Assembly (NCBI GenBank): GCA_032718475.1
Contig: JAUCBJ010002699.1
Coordinates: 1 to 54,174, forward strand
Length of the DNA stretch: 54,174 bases
Origin: Nemertoderma westbladi
Lineage: Eukaryota > Xenacoelomorpha > Nemertodermatida > Nemertodermatidae
Reading direction: 5' to 3'
Under the pieces are notes generated by a model. The model did not search any database, was not told where the DNA came from, and saw only the letters and a program-made list of their open reading frames with translations. The position numbers were made by a program, and so were the translations under genes. Of the stretch, positions 11,344 through 20,900 are shown in pieces (within the stretch, counting starts at the first letter, position 1; each line of letters starts with the position of its first letter).

Positions 11344-11458
11344 GCCATTATTAACAACGATAACTCTAGGTTGAACCCTTCCTTTTAATTTAATTAATTA
11401 AATATTTTAATTTGTTCCTTTTAATTTCCATTTTCTAATAAAACTACATATAAACGGA

Positions 11459-11985
11459 TTATTTTCTTGATCTTCTAAATATTATATTGAAATTTACAGC
11501 TTTGCGTAAACTACCGATGAATAGATACATGAGGTAAAAATTTAAACTCTAGGAAATAAACAAACAATTACGTATTGATGATACCGTACTTCAATAGATT
11601 GCTCGGCAATTTCCCATTTTACGTTTTTTCATAATAATGTCATTCATAATAAGCTGGGAATGCATTAGCCATAAAATTATGTTTGTATTTATATATTATA
11701 TACCAAACAATGTAAAGAATAGCTTTTAGGTTCATTAGAACTCCAGTTATTAGCATCATACTGGCTGCTGCTAACATTTTATTATTCAATGAGGAATTTT
11801 GATTAAACTTCTTTACTTTCCTTAATTTAAATATAATAAGAAAGTTAATAATGAATCGAGAGTACACGTTTATTACCAAAACATTTTGGTTTTCGTGGTA
11901 AAATTAATTAATTATTTATTTAGTAACAGCACAATTTTTTTTTAAATTAATAATATTCTAGTAACTTAATTTATAAAACAATAAT
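11459..11985 (-). pseudogene. GPCR relic, helices 5-7 (3' part)
   Basis: Minus-strand reading from about 11,910 gives a hydrophobic helix INFLIIFKL followed by a basic loop LRKVKKF, then KMLAAASMMLITGVLMNLKA and ILYIVWYIIY, matching helix 5, loop 3 and helix 6 of rhodopsin-class receptors. Near 11,550-11,460 another frame gives LNFYLMYLFIGSLRKAVNF and a stop at 11,459-11,461, which resembles the helix 7 NPxxY to helix 8 FRKA region with the Pro replaced. The segment before helix 7 starts right after TTTATTTCCTAG, a good splice acceptor, so an intron or decay could explain the frame change. It lacks the helix 6 CWxP motif. It pairs with the 5' part at 12,900-13,490. Confidence 0.5.
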
Positions 11986-11989
11986 GAGT

Positions 11990-12850
11990 TAAAAATCATG
12001 TAGGTTGATGTTCATAGTTCATTAAAAACAGGGCAGCCTTCAGCTTCGACAATCCACGAGGAAATGAGGTGCAATTAATGTAATGGGTGGCTTCTGTTGC
12101 TTGGCAACTGCATAAACAGCAAATGCATGAATCGATAGGTGACCAGCTGTTCGGTGTGGAACATAGCTTATGGTGGCAACCGTTTGACACTAGCTGTGCC
12201 ATTGATCGCCGCCGATAGCCTGTTAAACCCGCTAAGTTAGTGTCAGAGCTCGAAGCGTTGTCAATTGATTCTAGAATAGGGGTGGACCGGGCATATTTCG
12301 AGATTCCGCACCACATTTTCCAGTAAAAGGCACGTACTTTACGTATATGTTCCAAAGAGTTAATATTATCTTTTGTGGTGAATATATCACAACCATATGT
12401 TACTGTCGGAAGGACAATAGCTATGTATAATTTCCTAGCGGTTTCCATGTTAGTCATTGGTAGGTTAACTTTGGTGGCGATTCGAGCACAACATGCTATA
12501 CCTTTCTTATATAAGTGTGTGTAGTGTTTGCTGGCGCCGTTCTTTGTGGATAGTACCACTCCTAGATATTCGAAACTATCACAAAATTCTATACTTTGTC
12601 CCATATATGTCAATATATCTGATCTTGCCGGGTGTCCACCTCTCCTGAATTTTACGGCTTTTGTTTTCGACAAATTGACTGTCAGATTGTTTACCCTGCA
12701 GTATTCAGCAAGTTTATCCAGTGATTCTTGTACATCAGCTATTGTTTGTCCAGCGATTACAAGGTCGTCCTTAATAAAGTTAATAATAGTTCCACCAAGA
12801 ACTTGTATACTTATCCTAATGGGAAAAGATATTCTAGAAACTGGTAAGCC
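11990..12850 (-). pseudogene. Non-LTR RT fragment inserted in the GPCR relic
   Basis: One open minus-strand frame runs from about 12,840 to 11,996. It reads FIKDDLVIAGQTIADVQESL (the YADD active-site region with YA replaced, so probably dead), then LTVNLSKTKAVKFRRGG, SFEYLGVVLSTKNGASKHY, LPTVTYGCDIFTT, and a C-terminal CICC...H...C cluster (residues SCICCLCSCQATEATHYINC). The order palm, thumb, Cys/His end is that of CR1/I-like LINEs. The FRRGG and YLGV motifs also occur in the intact frame at 45,603-48,086, so they may be related clades. Upstream RT motifs are missing. It sits between helices 4 and 5 of a receptor on the same strand. Confidence 0.7.
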
Positions 12851-12889
12851 CTGTTAATATGAACGTTATTATGCCATCCAATAATTTTC

Positions 12890-13490
12890 AATTGCCCAAT
12901 ATTGCGTCTTTTCATCAACATATTTTATTACTGGCTGATATTATATTGCGTAAGGCCAATACAAGCATGAAGTATATATCAATAAAAATATTAGAATCAA
13001 TTAAATCATATTTTTGTTTTTTTAATTTTGTATCTCTATACCAAATGGGTGAATACGCCGCTAATACGCGTTCTACACCCATAACTGATATGAGTGAGTA
13101 ATCTCCAAACTGTATAAACCAATACAACATCGGCCAATAAACCTGAGATATCCAATAAACAATATTATGACAATGGCGGTATGTAATTATAACACCATTA
13201 ACATATTCTATCTCTGTAATGTTACTGAACCAATCCATGTTGTTCCCATGAAATAATAATGCACCAATAGACTGATATTAGAACATCAAAAACAAACTTA
13301 ACAATTAACATTTTATAAAAAAGACTATTAAATGACTTTTGAAGAGTAATACAGTAGTGGCAATAATAAGAACATTTCCAACAAGACCGAAAATGTTATA
13401 TATCAATATTAATGGTGTGAGAATATATTTATTGATGAAATTCCTAATGCCTAGCACATCGTCAATCAATTTGATTGTGTTATTAAGTTC
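12890..13490 (-). pseudogene. GPCR relic, helices 1-4 (5' part)
   Basis: On the minus strand about 13,490-13,330 encodes LILIYNIFGLVGNVLIIATT, matching helix 1 with the conserved Asn of the GN motif. After a frame change in a T-run near 13,315 comes MLIVKFVFDVLISVYW, matching helix 2 with its Asp. A second frame change near 13,240 leads to WFSNITEIEYV (an N-glycosylation sequon), a long hydrophobic stretch, and SLISVMGVERVLAAYSPIWY, which is helix 3 with an E-R-x-x-A version of DRY and the following Pro. A basic loop TKLKKQK and helix 4-like IFIDIYFMLVLALRNIIS end at about 12,915. The usual helix 3 Cys is not at the expected spacing. At least two frameshifts make it a pseudogene unless the breaks are introns or sequencing errors. 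Confidence 0.55.
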
Positions 13491-13503
13491 ATATCACCAT
13501 TAT

Positions 13504-14045
13504 TTATTTTATCATTATGGTGTAGATTTGATTGTAGATTTGGTGTGGTTCCAGAACGCCATCGCAAGAGACTACGAAGGGAGCAAAGTCTGCTCTCCTC
13601 TGTCTCTCTGGTTCCGCATATAGAGCGGTTTTAGCATCATCCGCAGATTCTAGGGCCCTCATCGGGGGGCGTCCCGCATACGACTCAGCGTCAAGGTTTA
13701 CGACCATGATATCTAACAACGCCTGAGTCTGCGGGTTCAATGCCCACTGAACTCCTACATCACAACAAAGTCCGGCCTCTCCACTTAATCCGGGCTGGTC
13801 TCTGACTATGGTTTCACGTGTCACATTTAATGTCCAAATGCTGGAGAGGCCAGATCCCCAACAACGTCACAAGGTTCATTATGTCTTTGGATTATGAGAC
13901 CGCCTTTTTTACAGTTGAGGCCATGATTTAGATCAAATCCGGCCCCACATCCGTCACATCTTGCTGGAACAGTGAGCAGATTGCGTCCGTAATGTATGGG
14001 CAAGGCATTGAAATACATCCTCCTGTTCAATGATCTACTGAGCAC
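13504..14045 (-). pseudogene. Non-LTR RT C-terminal domain relic (Cys-rich, RHNE type)
   Basis: Minus-strand frames encode RCDGCGAGFDLNHGLNCKKG then GLIIQRHNEPCDVVGDLAS, and after a frameshift near 13,826 LNPQTQALLDIMVVNLDAES, RPPMRALESADDAKTALYAE and RRADFAPFVVSCDG. This CxxC...H...C-KKGG-RHNE then FDIRV-like then F-PFV-S-DG order is the C-terminal module found after the RT in a group of invertebrate non-LTR elements. The domain normally continues with an LRxxRxSFxxLR segment, which is absent here; the reading ends at unrelated sequence near 13,520, just upstream of the receptor relic. The 42,140-42,563 insertion carries the missing latter half in a different copy. Confidence 0.7.
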
Positions 14046-15140
14046 TGTACCACCTGGCAGTGTGCTGAGGGCAATGCACCTCTGGCTTTATCGAACTTAA
14101 TTGACTCTCGTGTGAGTAATTCATATCAGGCCATTTAGCGCTCTTCTCATATCAACAAGAAGCAATACGATTGGTGAAAGTTAGTATGGCTGTCTCCCAG
14201 TGCTGGTAGTCTTACAGCAGTACATATCGACCACAAAGGTTGTTTGCTTAACTTGCTTGAGTGAGTGAACATTTTTAAATTTATAATTAGACGCCATTCC
14301 ATCCCTACAGGTGGTTTTTATACAGTCCGATCGATGACTGACACTGTTGTTGTGTATATTTGCATATAATATAAAATAACAAGCATTAAATTACTTATTA
14401 TTTATTTAAAATCTTTGTTATCATCGCGCAATTATTTACAATAGGTAGAATAAATACAAATTACTTTAAAAATTTCAACTATCACCAAAATTTGCGAGTA
14501 TTTAAGTGAGGATAATTTAATTGCACAGCATGAAACTAGGACAATAAATAATTACATTATTATATTCGAATAATTATTATTGATTCCAACAAAAACTAAA
14601 ACTGAAAAAAAATTGGTTTTAATTATAATTAACCAGTAGTTGTAAACCAGTAATAAAATTACAAAAATAATGCAGGCAACAGTGATTAATAAACACATAA
14701 ATCTCAGTTGAAGAAGTACAAAGGCATTCCAATAATTGTTTATGTATATAGAACATGAATATTTCAAGATTCATCAGCATTCCCATATATTTTTAGCTCC
14801 TTCTATTTTGTTATTATTGACAATGTCTCAATTTTTAGGAACTGGAACTGAACCATATCTACATTTGAAGCACCATTTGTTATCAATAATTAAGCAGTTA
14901 GTTAATAGTCGTTCAGTTAATTAGCCATTATTCTATAATAAAGACAACCGTGCCACATATTATGGGAGATGGTCGGTAGTTTTAATGTTTATGAGACATT
15001 GAGTGCGGTATGTTATAGGACATGGTATATTTTATACCATGTCCATGGTTTATTTTATGAATCATCTTATTATCAGTATTTTATTATTTGATAAGTTATG
15101 GAACGTGGTTTACATTCTGGGATATTGTGTATATTCTGGA
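14046..15140. other. Unassigned AT-rich region with one hydrophobic open stretch
   Basis: Most of this is AT-rich and without recognised genes. A 71-codon minus-strand frame at 14,552-14,767 contains a strong membrane-helix-like stretch (FMCLLITVACIIFVILLLV). Upstream on the same strand (to about 14,920) the translation includes WCFKCRYG. I do not recognise a family; it may be a decayed exon or chance. Confidence 0.35.
15018..15044. repeat. Perfect hairpin, 12-bp arms and 3-base loop
   Basis: GGACATGGTATA, TTT, TATACCATGTCC. The GGACATGGT motif recurs nearby at about 15,138, and diffuse GGGATATGGTGTATG-like motifs recur at 16,345-16,435. Confidence 0.9.
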
Positions 15141-15149
15141 CATGGTGTG

Positions 15150-15545
15150 TATGTTATGTCAAGAAATCGAGGAAATCCAGTAAAGTACCTAACTGATATA
15201 GACATTGCTGATGACATAGGAGTGCTGTCGGAATCACTGGAGGGAGGCTAACGTCTTCTCTCCTCATTGGAAGGTCCATGTTGGTCTTTTTGTAAACTTT
15301 AATAAGACCACGATTTTGACAGTGAACGCTCCAGGGATGGCTTGCTTGAGCATGTGGCTTTTGCTACTTGGGATCATGGATCCGAAAGTCAGGTGAAGAC
15401 CTTCAGATACGTAAAGGGAATACATGGGCAGCATTGAATGATCTGTCCAGGATTTGGAAGTCCCATAGAATAAAATCAAATTTCAAGGTCCGATTATTTA
15501 GAGTAGCAGTAGAACCAGTACTCGTTTATGGGAGTTCATGCTGAG
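15150..15545 (+). pseudogene. RTE-like RT relic, YADD to connection region
   Basis: The + strand encodes LTDIDIADDIGVLSESLEGG (RT active-site DIDYADDIALLSDS region with Y replaced by I). Frame-shifted remnants follow, then at about 15,410-15,538 RKGNTWAALNDLSRIWKSHR and FKVRLFRVAVEPVLVYGSS, the family's segment before YGSETW. It stops there. The next part of the same protein is found immediately downstream but on the opposite strand. Confidence 0.75.
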
Positions 15546-15569
15546 CTAGTACTACGATCGGATTGCTGC

Positions 15570-15977
15570 ATTGCAGCTGCATTATATATATCTCACACAT
15601 ATATAAAGAATGGTGTTGCTGTGCGGCTTCTCAACAAAATTGCGTTGCCACAACTATCATTATCACCAATGCCATTTGCTAGATCATCCGCATCTTCAAG
15701 GACAGTGTCCTTTAAGATGCGTCTCAAGAAAGTCATGGCCTGTCCACTATGCATATACGCTCCATGAGGCCACCAAAGCACAAGGTTATGCACTGGCTGG
15801 TCCTCATAGTGAAGGCAATTTCTTACAAAGCGGAGGCGGTTCCGTTCAAGTGTCAAACTAGGGGAGAATAATGGAACACCTTCAATGTTGTATAGAGTCT
15901 GATTGGAGATGTGCTCATTGTACTTGACACAATAGATCCGGTGCAGCATTCTTGTGACAGAGCCATCCAGAGATTTA
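15570..15977 (-). pseudogene. RTE-like RT relic, C-terminal end in inverted orientation
   Basis: The minus strand encodes KSLDGSVTRMLHRIYCVKYN, HISNQTLYNIEGVPLFSPSL, RNRLRFVRNCL and HNLVLWWPHG, the direct continuation of the protein that ends at VYGSS in the plus-strand fragment at 15,150-15,545. Its 3' side ends in an AT-rich tail (about 15,575-15,605) that matches the tail of the copy at 518-1,045. The head-on arrangement is best explained by inversion of the 3' segment after insertion. Confidence 0.75.
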
Positions 15978-16129
15978 TTATAGGAAGGGATCTAGGGGTC
16001 TTAACCTCGAATGATAAGTTTATTTTACCGAAAAATAACTTATCTTTTATTGGTGCAATTGTAGGACTAATCCCATCATATGCGTACTATTTAACCGGGT
16101 AGTGTAAAAATTTAGGATTTCTGTAATTT

Positions 16130-16265
16130 TTCTTGAAATTAATATCTCATATCTCTCCAAACCACGTAAGCGTTTCGGATTCGAACCTGGGACCTCGAGG
16201 TGGAAGCCGAGACTACAACCACTAGGCGACAGGTTCTTGAGATATGGGAGTATTAATTTCAAGAA
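16130..16265 (-). mobile_element. Small inverted-repeat element with tRNA-like core
   Basis: Arms 16,130-16,155 (TTCTTGAAATTAATATCTCA and so on) and 16,239-16,265 are reverse complements with one indel and few mismatches. Between them the minus strand reads like a tRNA: GCCTAGTGGTTGTAGTC as the A-box/D-arm, CTTCCAC as an anticodon-loop-like stretch, and a perfect B-box GGTTCGAATCC. The acceptor and T stems do not pair properly, so it is not a functional tRNA. A SINE head captured in, or forming, a foldback unit is the likeliest reading. Confidence 0.6.
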
Positions 16266-16309
16266 GAGGTCATTAGAGGTATACATACGAAAGGCTCAGC
16301 AGGTGATGG

Positions 16310-16440
16310 GTTTTGTCTGTTATGGAATATTATTAATAAACTCATTCTGAGTTATGGGGTATAATCTGGGATATGGAGTATCCCAGTGATATGGTATATG
16401 TGATGGGATATAGTGTATGACTTGGTATAGTGCTACTTAA
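16310..16440 (+). repeat. Degenerate GGGATATGGTGTATG-like motif cluster
   Basis: Irregular copies such as GGGATATGGAGTAT, GATATGGTATATGTGATGGG and ATAGTGTATGACTTGGTATA occur over about 120 bases. Similar motifs occur at 15,000-15,150, so the RT relic and tRNA-like element may have inserted into an old minisatellite. Periodicity is weak. Confidence 0.4.
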
Positions 16441-16612
16441 TGAGGCTTGTGAAGTATTCAGTTAGTTTTACTTTAGGTATATCTCTTGCGTTTGTGTATA
16501 ATATGTCTTTGTCTGACTATGTGTGGAATAATTTTTCATATCTTCATATGTGAACTTTATTGAGTTAGACTAGATGTGTTATTATTCATTATCTATATTG
16601 GGTTCCGCAAAA

Positions 16613-16676
16613 ATGTCTTCCAGGATTATGTTAGTGTTTCTTATATTTATATCTTACATCGTTATTTCTGGGAACT
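16613..16676 (+). CDS. Candidate first exon of a secreted protein (signal peptide)
   Basis: The ATG at 16,613 has A at -3 and encodes MSSRIMLVFLIFISYIVISG followed by N: one basic residue, a 14-residue hydrophobic core and small residues near a likely cleavage point. That is a textbook signal peptide. At 16,677 the frame meets GTAAGT, a consensus splice donor, after 64 coding bases. This gives a phase-1 intron, the phase most common after signal-peptide exons. Unspliced, the frame would end after 35 codons (TAG near 16,718). Seventy-four bases after the donor the 46-bp satellite begins, so the intron would hold it. No second exon could be assigned; an acceptor-like TTGCTTTCAG near 41,820 is the nearest good candidate. 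No TATA box is evident. No homologue is recognised. Confidence 0.4.
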
Positions 16677-16682
16677 GTAAGT
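16677..16682 (+). promoter_or_regulatory. Predicted 5' splice donor GTAAGT
   Basis: A consensus donor directly after the signal-peptide coding stretch. It would start the intron containing the satellite array. Confidence 0.4.
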
Positions 16683-19198
16683 TGTACGATGATAGCAAAG
16701 AAGATACAGTCTGTAGTTAGAATACATCTCATAAGAGAGTAAAACAATTTAAATTTATTTTTGGTCTCAGACTGCTGTCGTTCTCCATTACATATTGAAT
16801 TTATTTTTGGTCTCAGACTGCTGTCGTTCTCCGTTACATATTGAATTTATTTTTGGTCTCAGACTGCTGTCTTTCTTCGTTACATATTGAATTTATTTTT
16901 GGTCTCAGACTGCTGTCGTTCTCCGTTACATATTGAATTTATTTTTGGTCTCAGACTGCTGTCGTTCTCCGTTACATATTGAATTTATTTTTGGTCTCAG
17001 ACTGCTGTCGTTCTCCGTTACCTATTGAATTTATTTTTGGTCTCAGACTGCTGTCGTTCTCCGTTACCTATTGAATTTATTTTTGGTCTCAGACTGCTGT
17101 CGTTCTCCGTTACATATTGAATTTATTTTTGGTCTCAGACTGCTGTCGTTCTCCGTTACATATTGAATTTATTTTTGGTCTCAGACTGCTGTCGTTCTCC
17201 GTTACCTATTGAATTTATTTTTGGTCTCAGACTGCTGTCGTTCTCCGTTACATATTGAATTTATTTTTGGTCTCAGACTGCTGTCGTTCTCCGTTACCTA
17301 TTGAATTTATTTTTGGTCTCAGACTGCTGTCGTTCTCCGTTACATATTGAATTTATTTTTGGTCTCAGACTGCTGTCGTTCTCCGTTACATATTGAATTT
17401 ATTTTTGGTCTCAGACTGCTGTCGTTCTCCGTTACCTATTGAATTTATTTTTGGTCTCAGACTGCTGTCGTTCTCCGTTACATATTGAATTTATTTTTGG
17501 TCTCAGACTGCTGTCGTTCTCCGTTACATATTGAATTTATTTTTGGTCTCAGACTGCTGTCGTTCTCCGTTACATATTGAATTTATTTTTGGTCTCAGAC
17601 TGCTGTCGTTCTCCGTTACATATTGAATTTATTTTTGGTCTCAGACTGCTGTCGTTACTCTGTTACATATTGAATTTATTTTTGGTCTCAGACTGCTGTC
17701 GTTCTCCGTTACATATTGAATTTATTTTTGGTCTTTGACTGCTGTCGTTACTCCGTTACATATTGAATTTATTTTTGGTCTTTGACTGCTGTCGTTACTC
17801 TGTTACATATTGAATTTATTTTTGGTCTCAGACTGCTGTCGTTCTCCGTTACATATTGAATTTATTTTTGGTCTCAGACTGCTGTCGTTCTCCGTTACAT
17901 ATTGAATTTATTTTTGGTCTCAGACTGCTGTTGTTCTCCGTTACATATTGAATTTATTTTTGGTCTCAGACTGCTGTCGTTCTCCGTTACATATTGAATT
18001 TATTTTTGGTCTCAGACTGCTGTCGTTCTCTGTTACATATTGAATTTATTTTTGGTCTCAGACTGCTGTCGTTCTCCGTTACATATTGAATTTGTTTTTG
18101 GTCTCAGACTGCTGTTGTTCTCCATTACATATTGAATTTATTTTTGGTCTCAGACTGCTGTCGTTCTCCGTTACATATTGAATTTATTTTTGGTCTCAGA
18201 CTGCTGTCGTTCTCCGTTACATATTGAATTTGTTTTTGGTCTCAGACTGCTGTTGTTCTCCATTACATATTGAATTTATTTTTGGTCTCAGACTGCTGTC
18301 GTTCTCTGTTACATATTGAATTTGTTTTTGGTCTCAGACTGCTGTCGTTCTCCGTTACATATTGAATTTATTTTTGGTCTCAGACTGCTGTTGTTCTCCA
18401 TTACATATTGAATTTATTTTTGGTCTCAGACTGCTGTCGTTCTCCGTTACATATTGAATTTGTTTTTGGTCTCAGACTGCTGTTGTTCTCCATTACATAT
18501 TGAATTTATTTTTGGTCTCAGACTGCTGTCGTTCTCCGTTACATATTGAATTTATTTTTGGTCTCAGACTGCTGTCGTTCTCCGTTACATATTGAATTTG
18601 TTTTTGGTCTCAGACTGCTGTTGTTCTCCATTACATATTGAATTTATTTTTGGTCTCAGACTGCTGTCGTTCTCCGTTACATATTGAATTTATTTTTGGT
18701 CTCAGACTGCTGTCGTTCTCCGTTACATATTGAATTTGTTTTTGGTCTCAGACTGCTGTTGTTCTCCATTACATATTGAATTTATTTTTGGTCTCAGACT
18801 GCTATCGTTCTCCGTTACATATTGAATTTATTTTTGGTCTCAGACTGCTGTCTTTCTTCGTTACATATTGAATTTATTTTTGGTCTCAGACTGCTGTCGT
18901 TCTCCATTACATATTGAATTTATTTTTGGTCTCAGACTGCTGTCGTTCTCCGTTACATATTGAATTTATTTTTGGTCTCAGACTGCTATCGTTCTCCGTT
19001 ACATATTGAATTTATTTTTGGTCTCAGACTGCTGTCGTTCTCCGTTACATATTGAATTTATTTTTGGTCTCAGACTGCTATCGTTCTCCGTTACATATTG
19101 AATTTGTTTTTGGTCTCAGACTGCTATCGTTCTCCGTTACATATTGAATTTGTTTTTGGTCTCAGACTGCTGTCGTTCTCCATTACATATTGAATTTA

Positions 19199-20900
19199 TT
19201 TTTCGTCTCAGACTGCTATCGTTATCTGTTACATATTGAATTTATTTTTGGTCTCAGACTGCTATCGTTCTCTGTTACATATTGAATTTATTTTTGGTCT
19301 TAGACTGCTGTCGTTCTCCATTACATATTGAATTTATTTTTCGTCTCAGACTGCTATCGTTATCTGTTACATATTGAATTTATTTTTGGTCTCAGACTGC
19401 TATCGTTCTCTGTTACATATTGAATTTGTTTTTGGTCTCAGACTGCTGTCGTTCTCCATTACATATTGAATTTATTTTTCGTCTCAGACTGCTATCGTTA
19501 TCTGTTACATATTGAATTTGTTTTTGGTCTCAGACTGCTGTCGTTCTCCGTTACCTATTGAATTTATTTTTCGTCTCAGACTGCTATCGTTATCTGTTAC
19601 ATATTGAATTTATTTTTGGTCTCAGACTGCTATCGTTCTCTGTTACATATTGAATTTGTTTTTGGTCTCAGACTGCTGTCGTTCTCCATTACATATTGAA
19701 TTTATTTTTCGTCTCAGACTGCTATCGTTATCTGTTACATATTGAATTTGTTTTTGGTCTCAGACTGCTGTCGTTCTCCATTACATATTGAATTTATTTT
19801 TCGTCTCAGACTGCTATCGTTCTCTGTTACATATTGAATTTGTTTTTGGTCTCAGACTGCTGTCGTTCTCCATTACATATTGAATTTATTTTTCGTCTCA
19901 GACTGCTATCGTTATCTGTTACATATTGAATTTGTTTTTGGTCTCAGACTGCTGTCGTTCTCCATTACATATTGAATTTATTTTTCGTCTCAGACTGCTA
20001 TCGTTCTCCGTTACATATTGAATTTATTTTTGGTCTCAGACTGCTATCGTTATCTGTTACATATTGAATTTATTTTTGGTCTCAGACTGCTGTCGTTCTC
20101 CATTACATATTGAATTTATTTTTCGTCTCAGACTGCTATCGTTATCTGTTACATATTGAATTTATTTTTGGTCTCAGACTGCTATCGTTCTCTGTTACAT
20201 ATTGAATTTGTTTTTGGTCTCAGACTGCTGTCGTTCTCCATTACATATTGAATTTATTTTTCGTCTCAGACTGCTATCGTTATCTGTTACATATTGAATT
20301 TGTTTTTGGTCTCAGACTGCTGTCGTTCTCCATTACATATTGAATTTATTTTTCGTCTCAGACTGCTATCGTTCTCTGTTACATATTGAATTTGTTTTTG
20401 GTCTCAGACTGCTGTCGTTCTCCATTACATATTGAATTTATTTTTGGTCTCAGACTGCTATCGTTCTCTGTTACATATTGAATTTGTTTTTGGTCTCAGA
20501 CTGCTGTCGTTCTCCATTACATATTGAATTTATTTTTCGTCTCAGACTGCTATCGTTCTCTGTTACATATTGAATTTGTTTTTGGTCTCAGACTGCTGTC
20601 GTTCTCCATTACATATTGAATTTATTTTTCGTCTCAGACTGCTATCGTTATCTGTTACATATTGAATTTGTTTTTGGTCTCAGACTGCTGTCGTTCTCCA
20701 TTACATATTGAATTTATTTTTCGTCTCAGACTGCTATCGTTCTCCGTTACATATTGAATTTATTTTTGGTCTCAGACTGCTGTCGTTCTCCATTACATAT
20801 TGAATTTATTTTTCGTCTCAGACTGCTATCGTTATCTGTTACATATTGAATTTATTTTTGGTCTCAGACTGCTATCGTTATCTGTTACATATTGAATTTA
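19199..20900 (+). repeat. Sub-array with 92/138-bp dimer-trimer periods
   Basis: Monomers of type TTTTTCGTCTCAGACTGCTA with ATCTG alternate with type TTTGTTTTTGGTCTC with CTCCA. The CGTCTC-marked monomer recurs at 19,199, 19,337, 19,475, 19,567, 19,705 and 19,797, so the spacings are 138, 138, 92, 138 and 92 (three or two monomers). Confidence 0.85.

Noticed and set aside
12528-12857. A 109-codon plus-strand frame
   Set aside because: Antisense shadow of the minus-strand RT fragment at 11,990-12,850.
15150-15977. Twin-priming 5' inversion of an RTE copy
   Set aside because: Twin priming places the inverted 5' part upstream of the 3' part; here the opposite-strand piece lies beyond the tail, so post-insertion inversion fits better.
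16140-16240. Functional tRNA gene on the minus strand
   Set aside because: The B-box is perfect but the acceptor, anticodon and T stems do not pair as required.
16613-16720. A complete 35-codon secreted peptide gene without introns
   Set aside because: Possible, but the consensus GTAAGT exactly after the signal peptide makes a spliced first exon the better hypothesis. Neither is proven.
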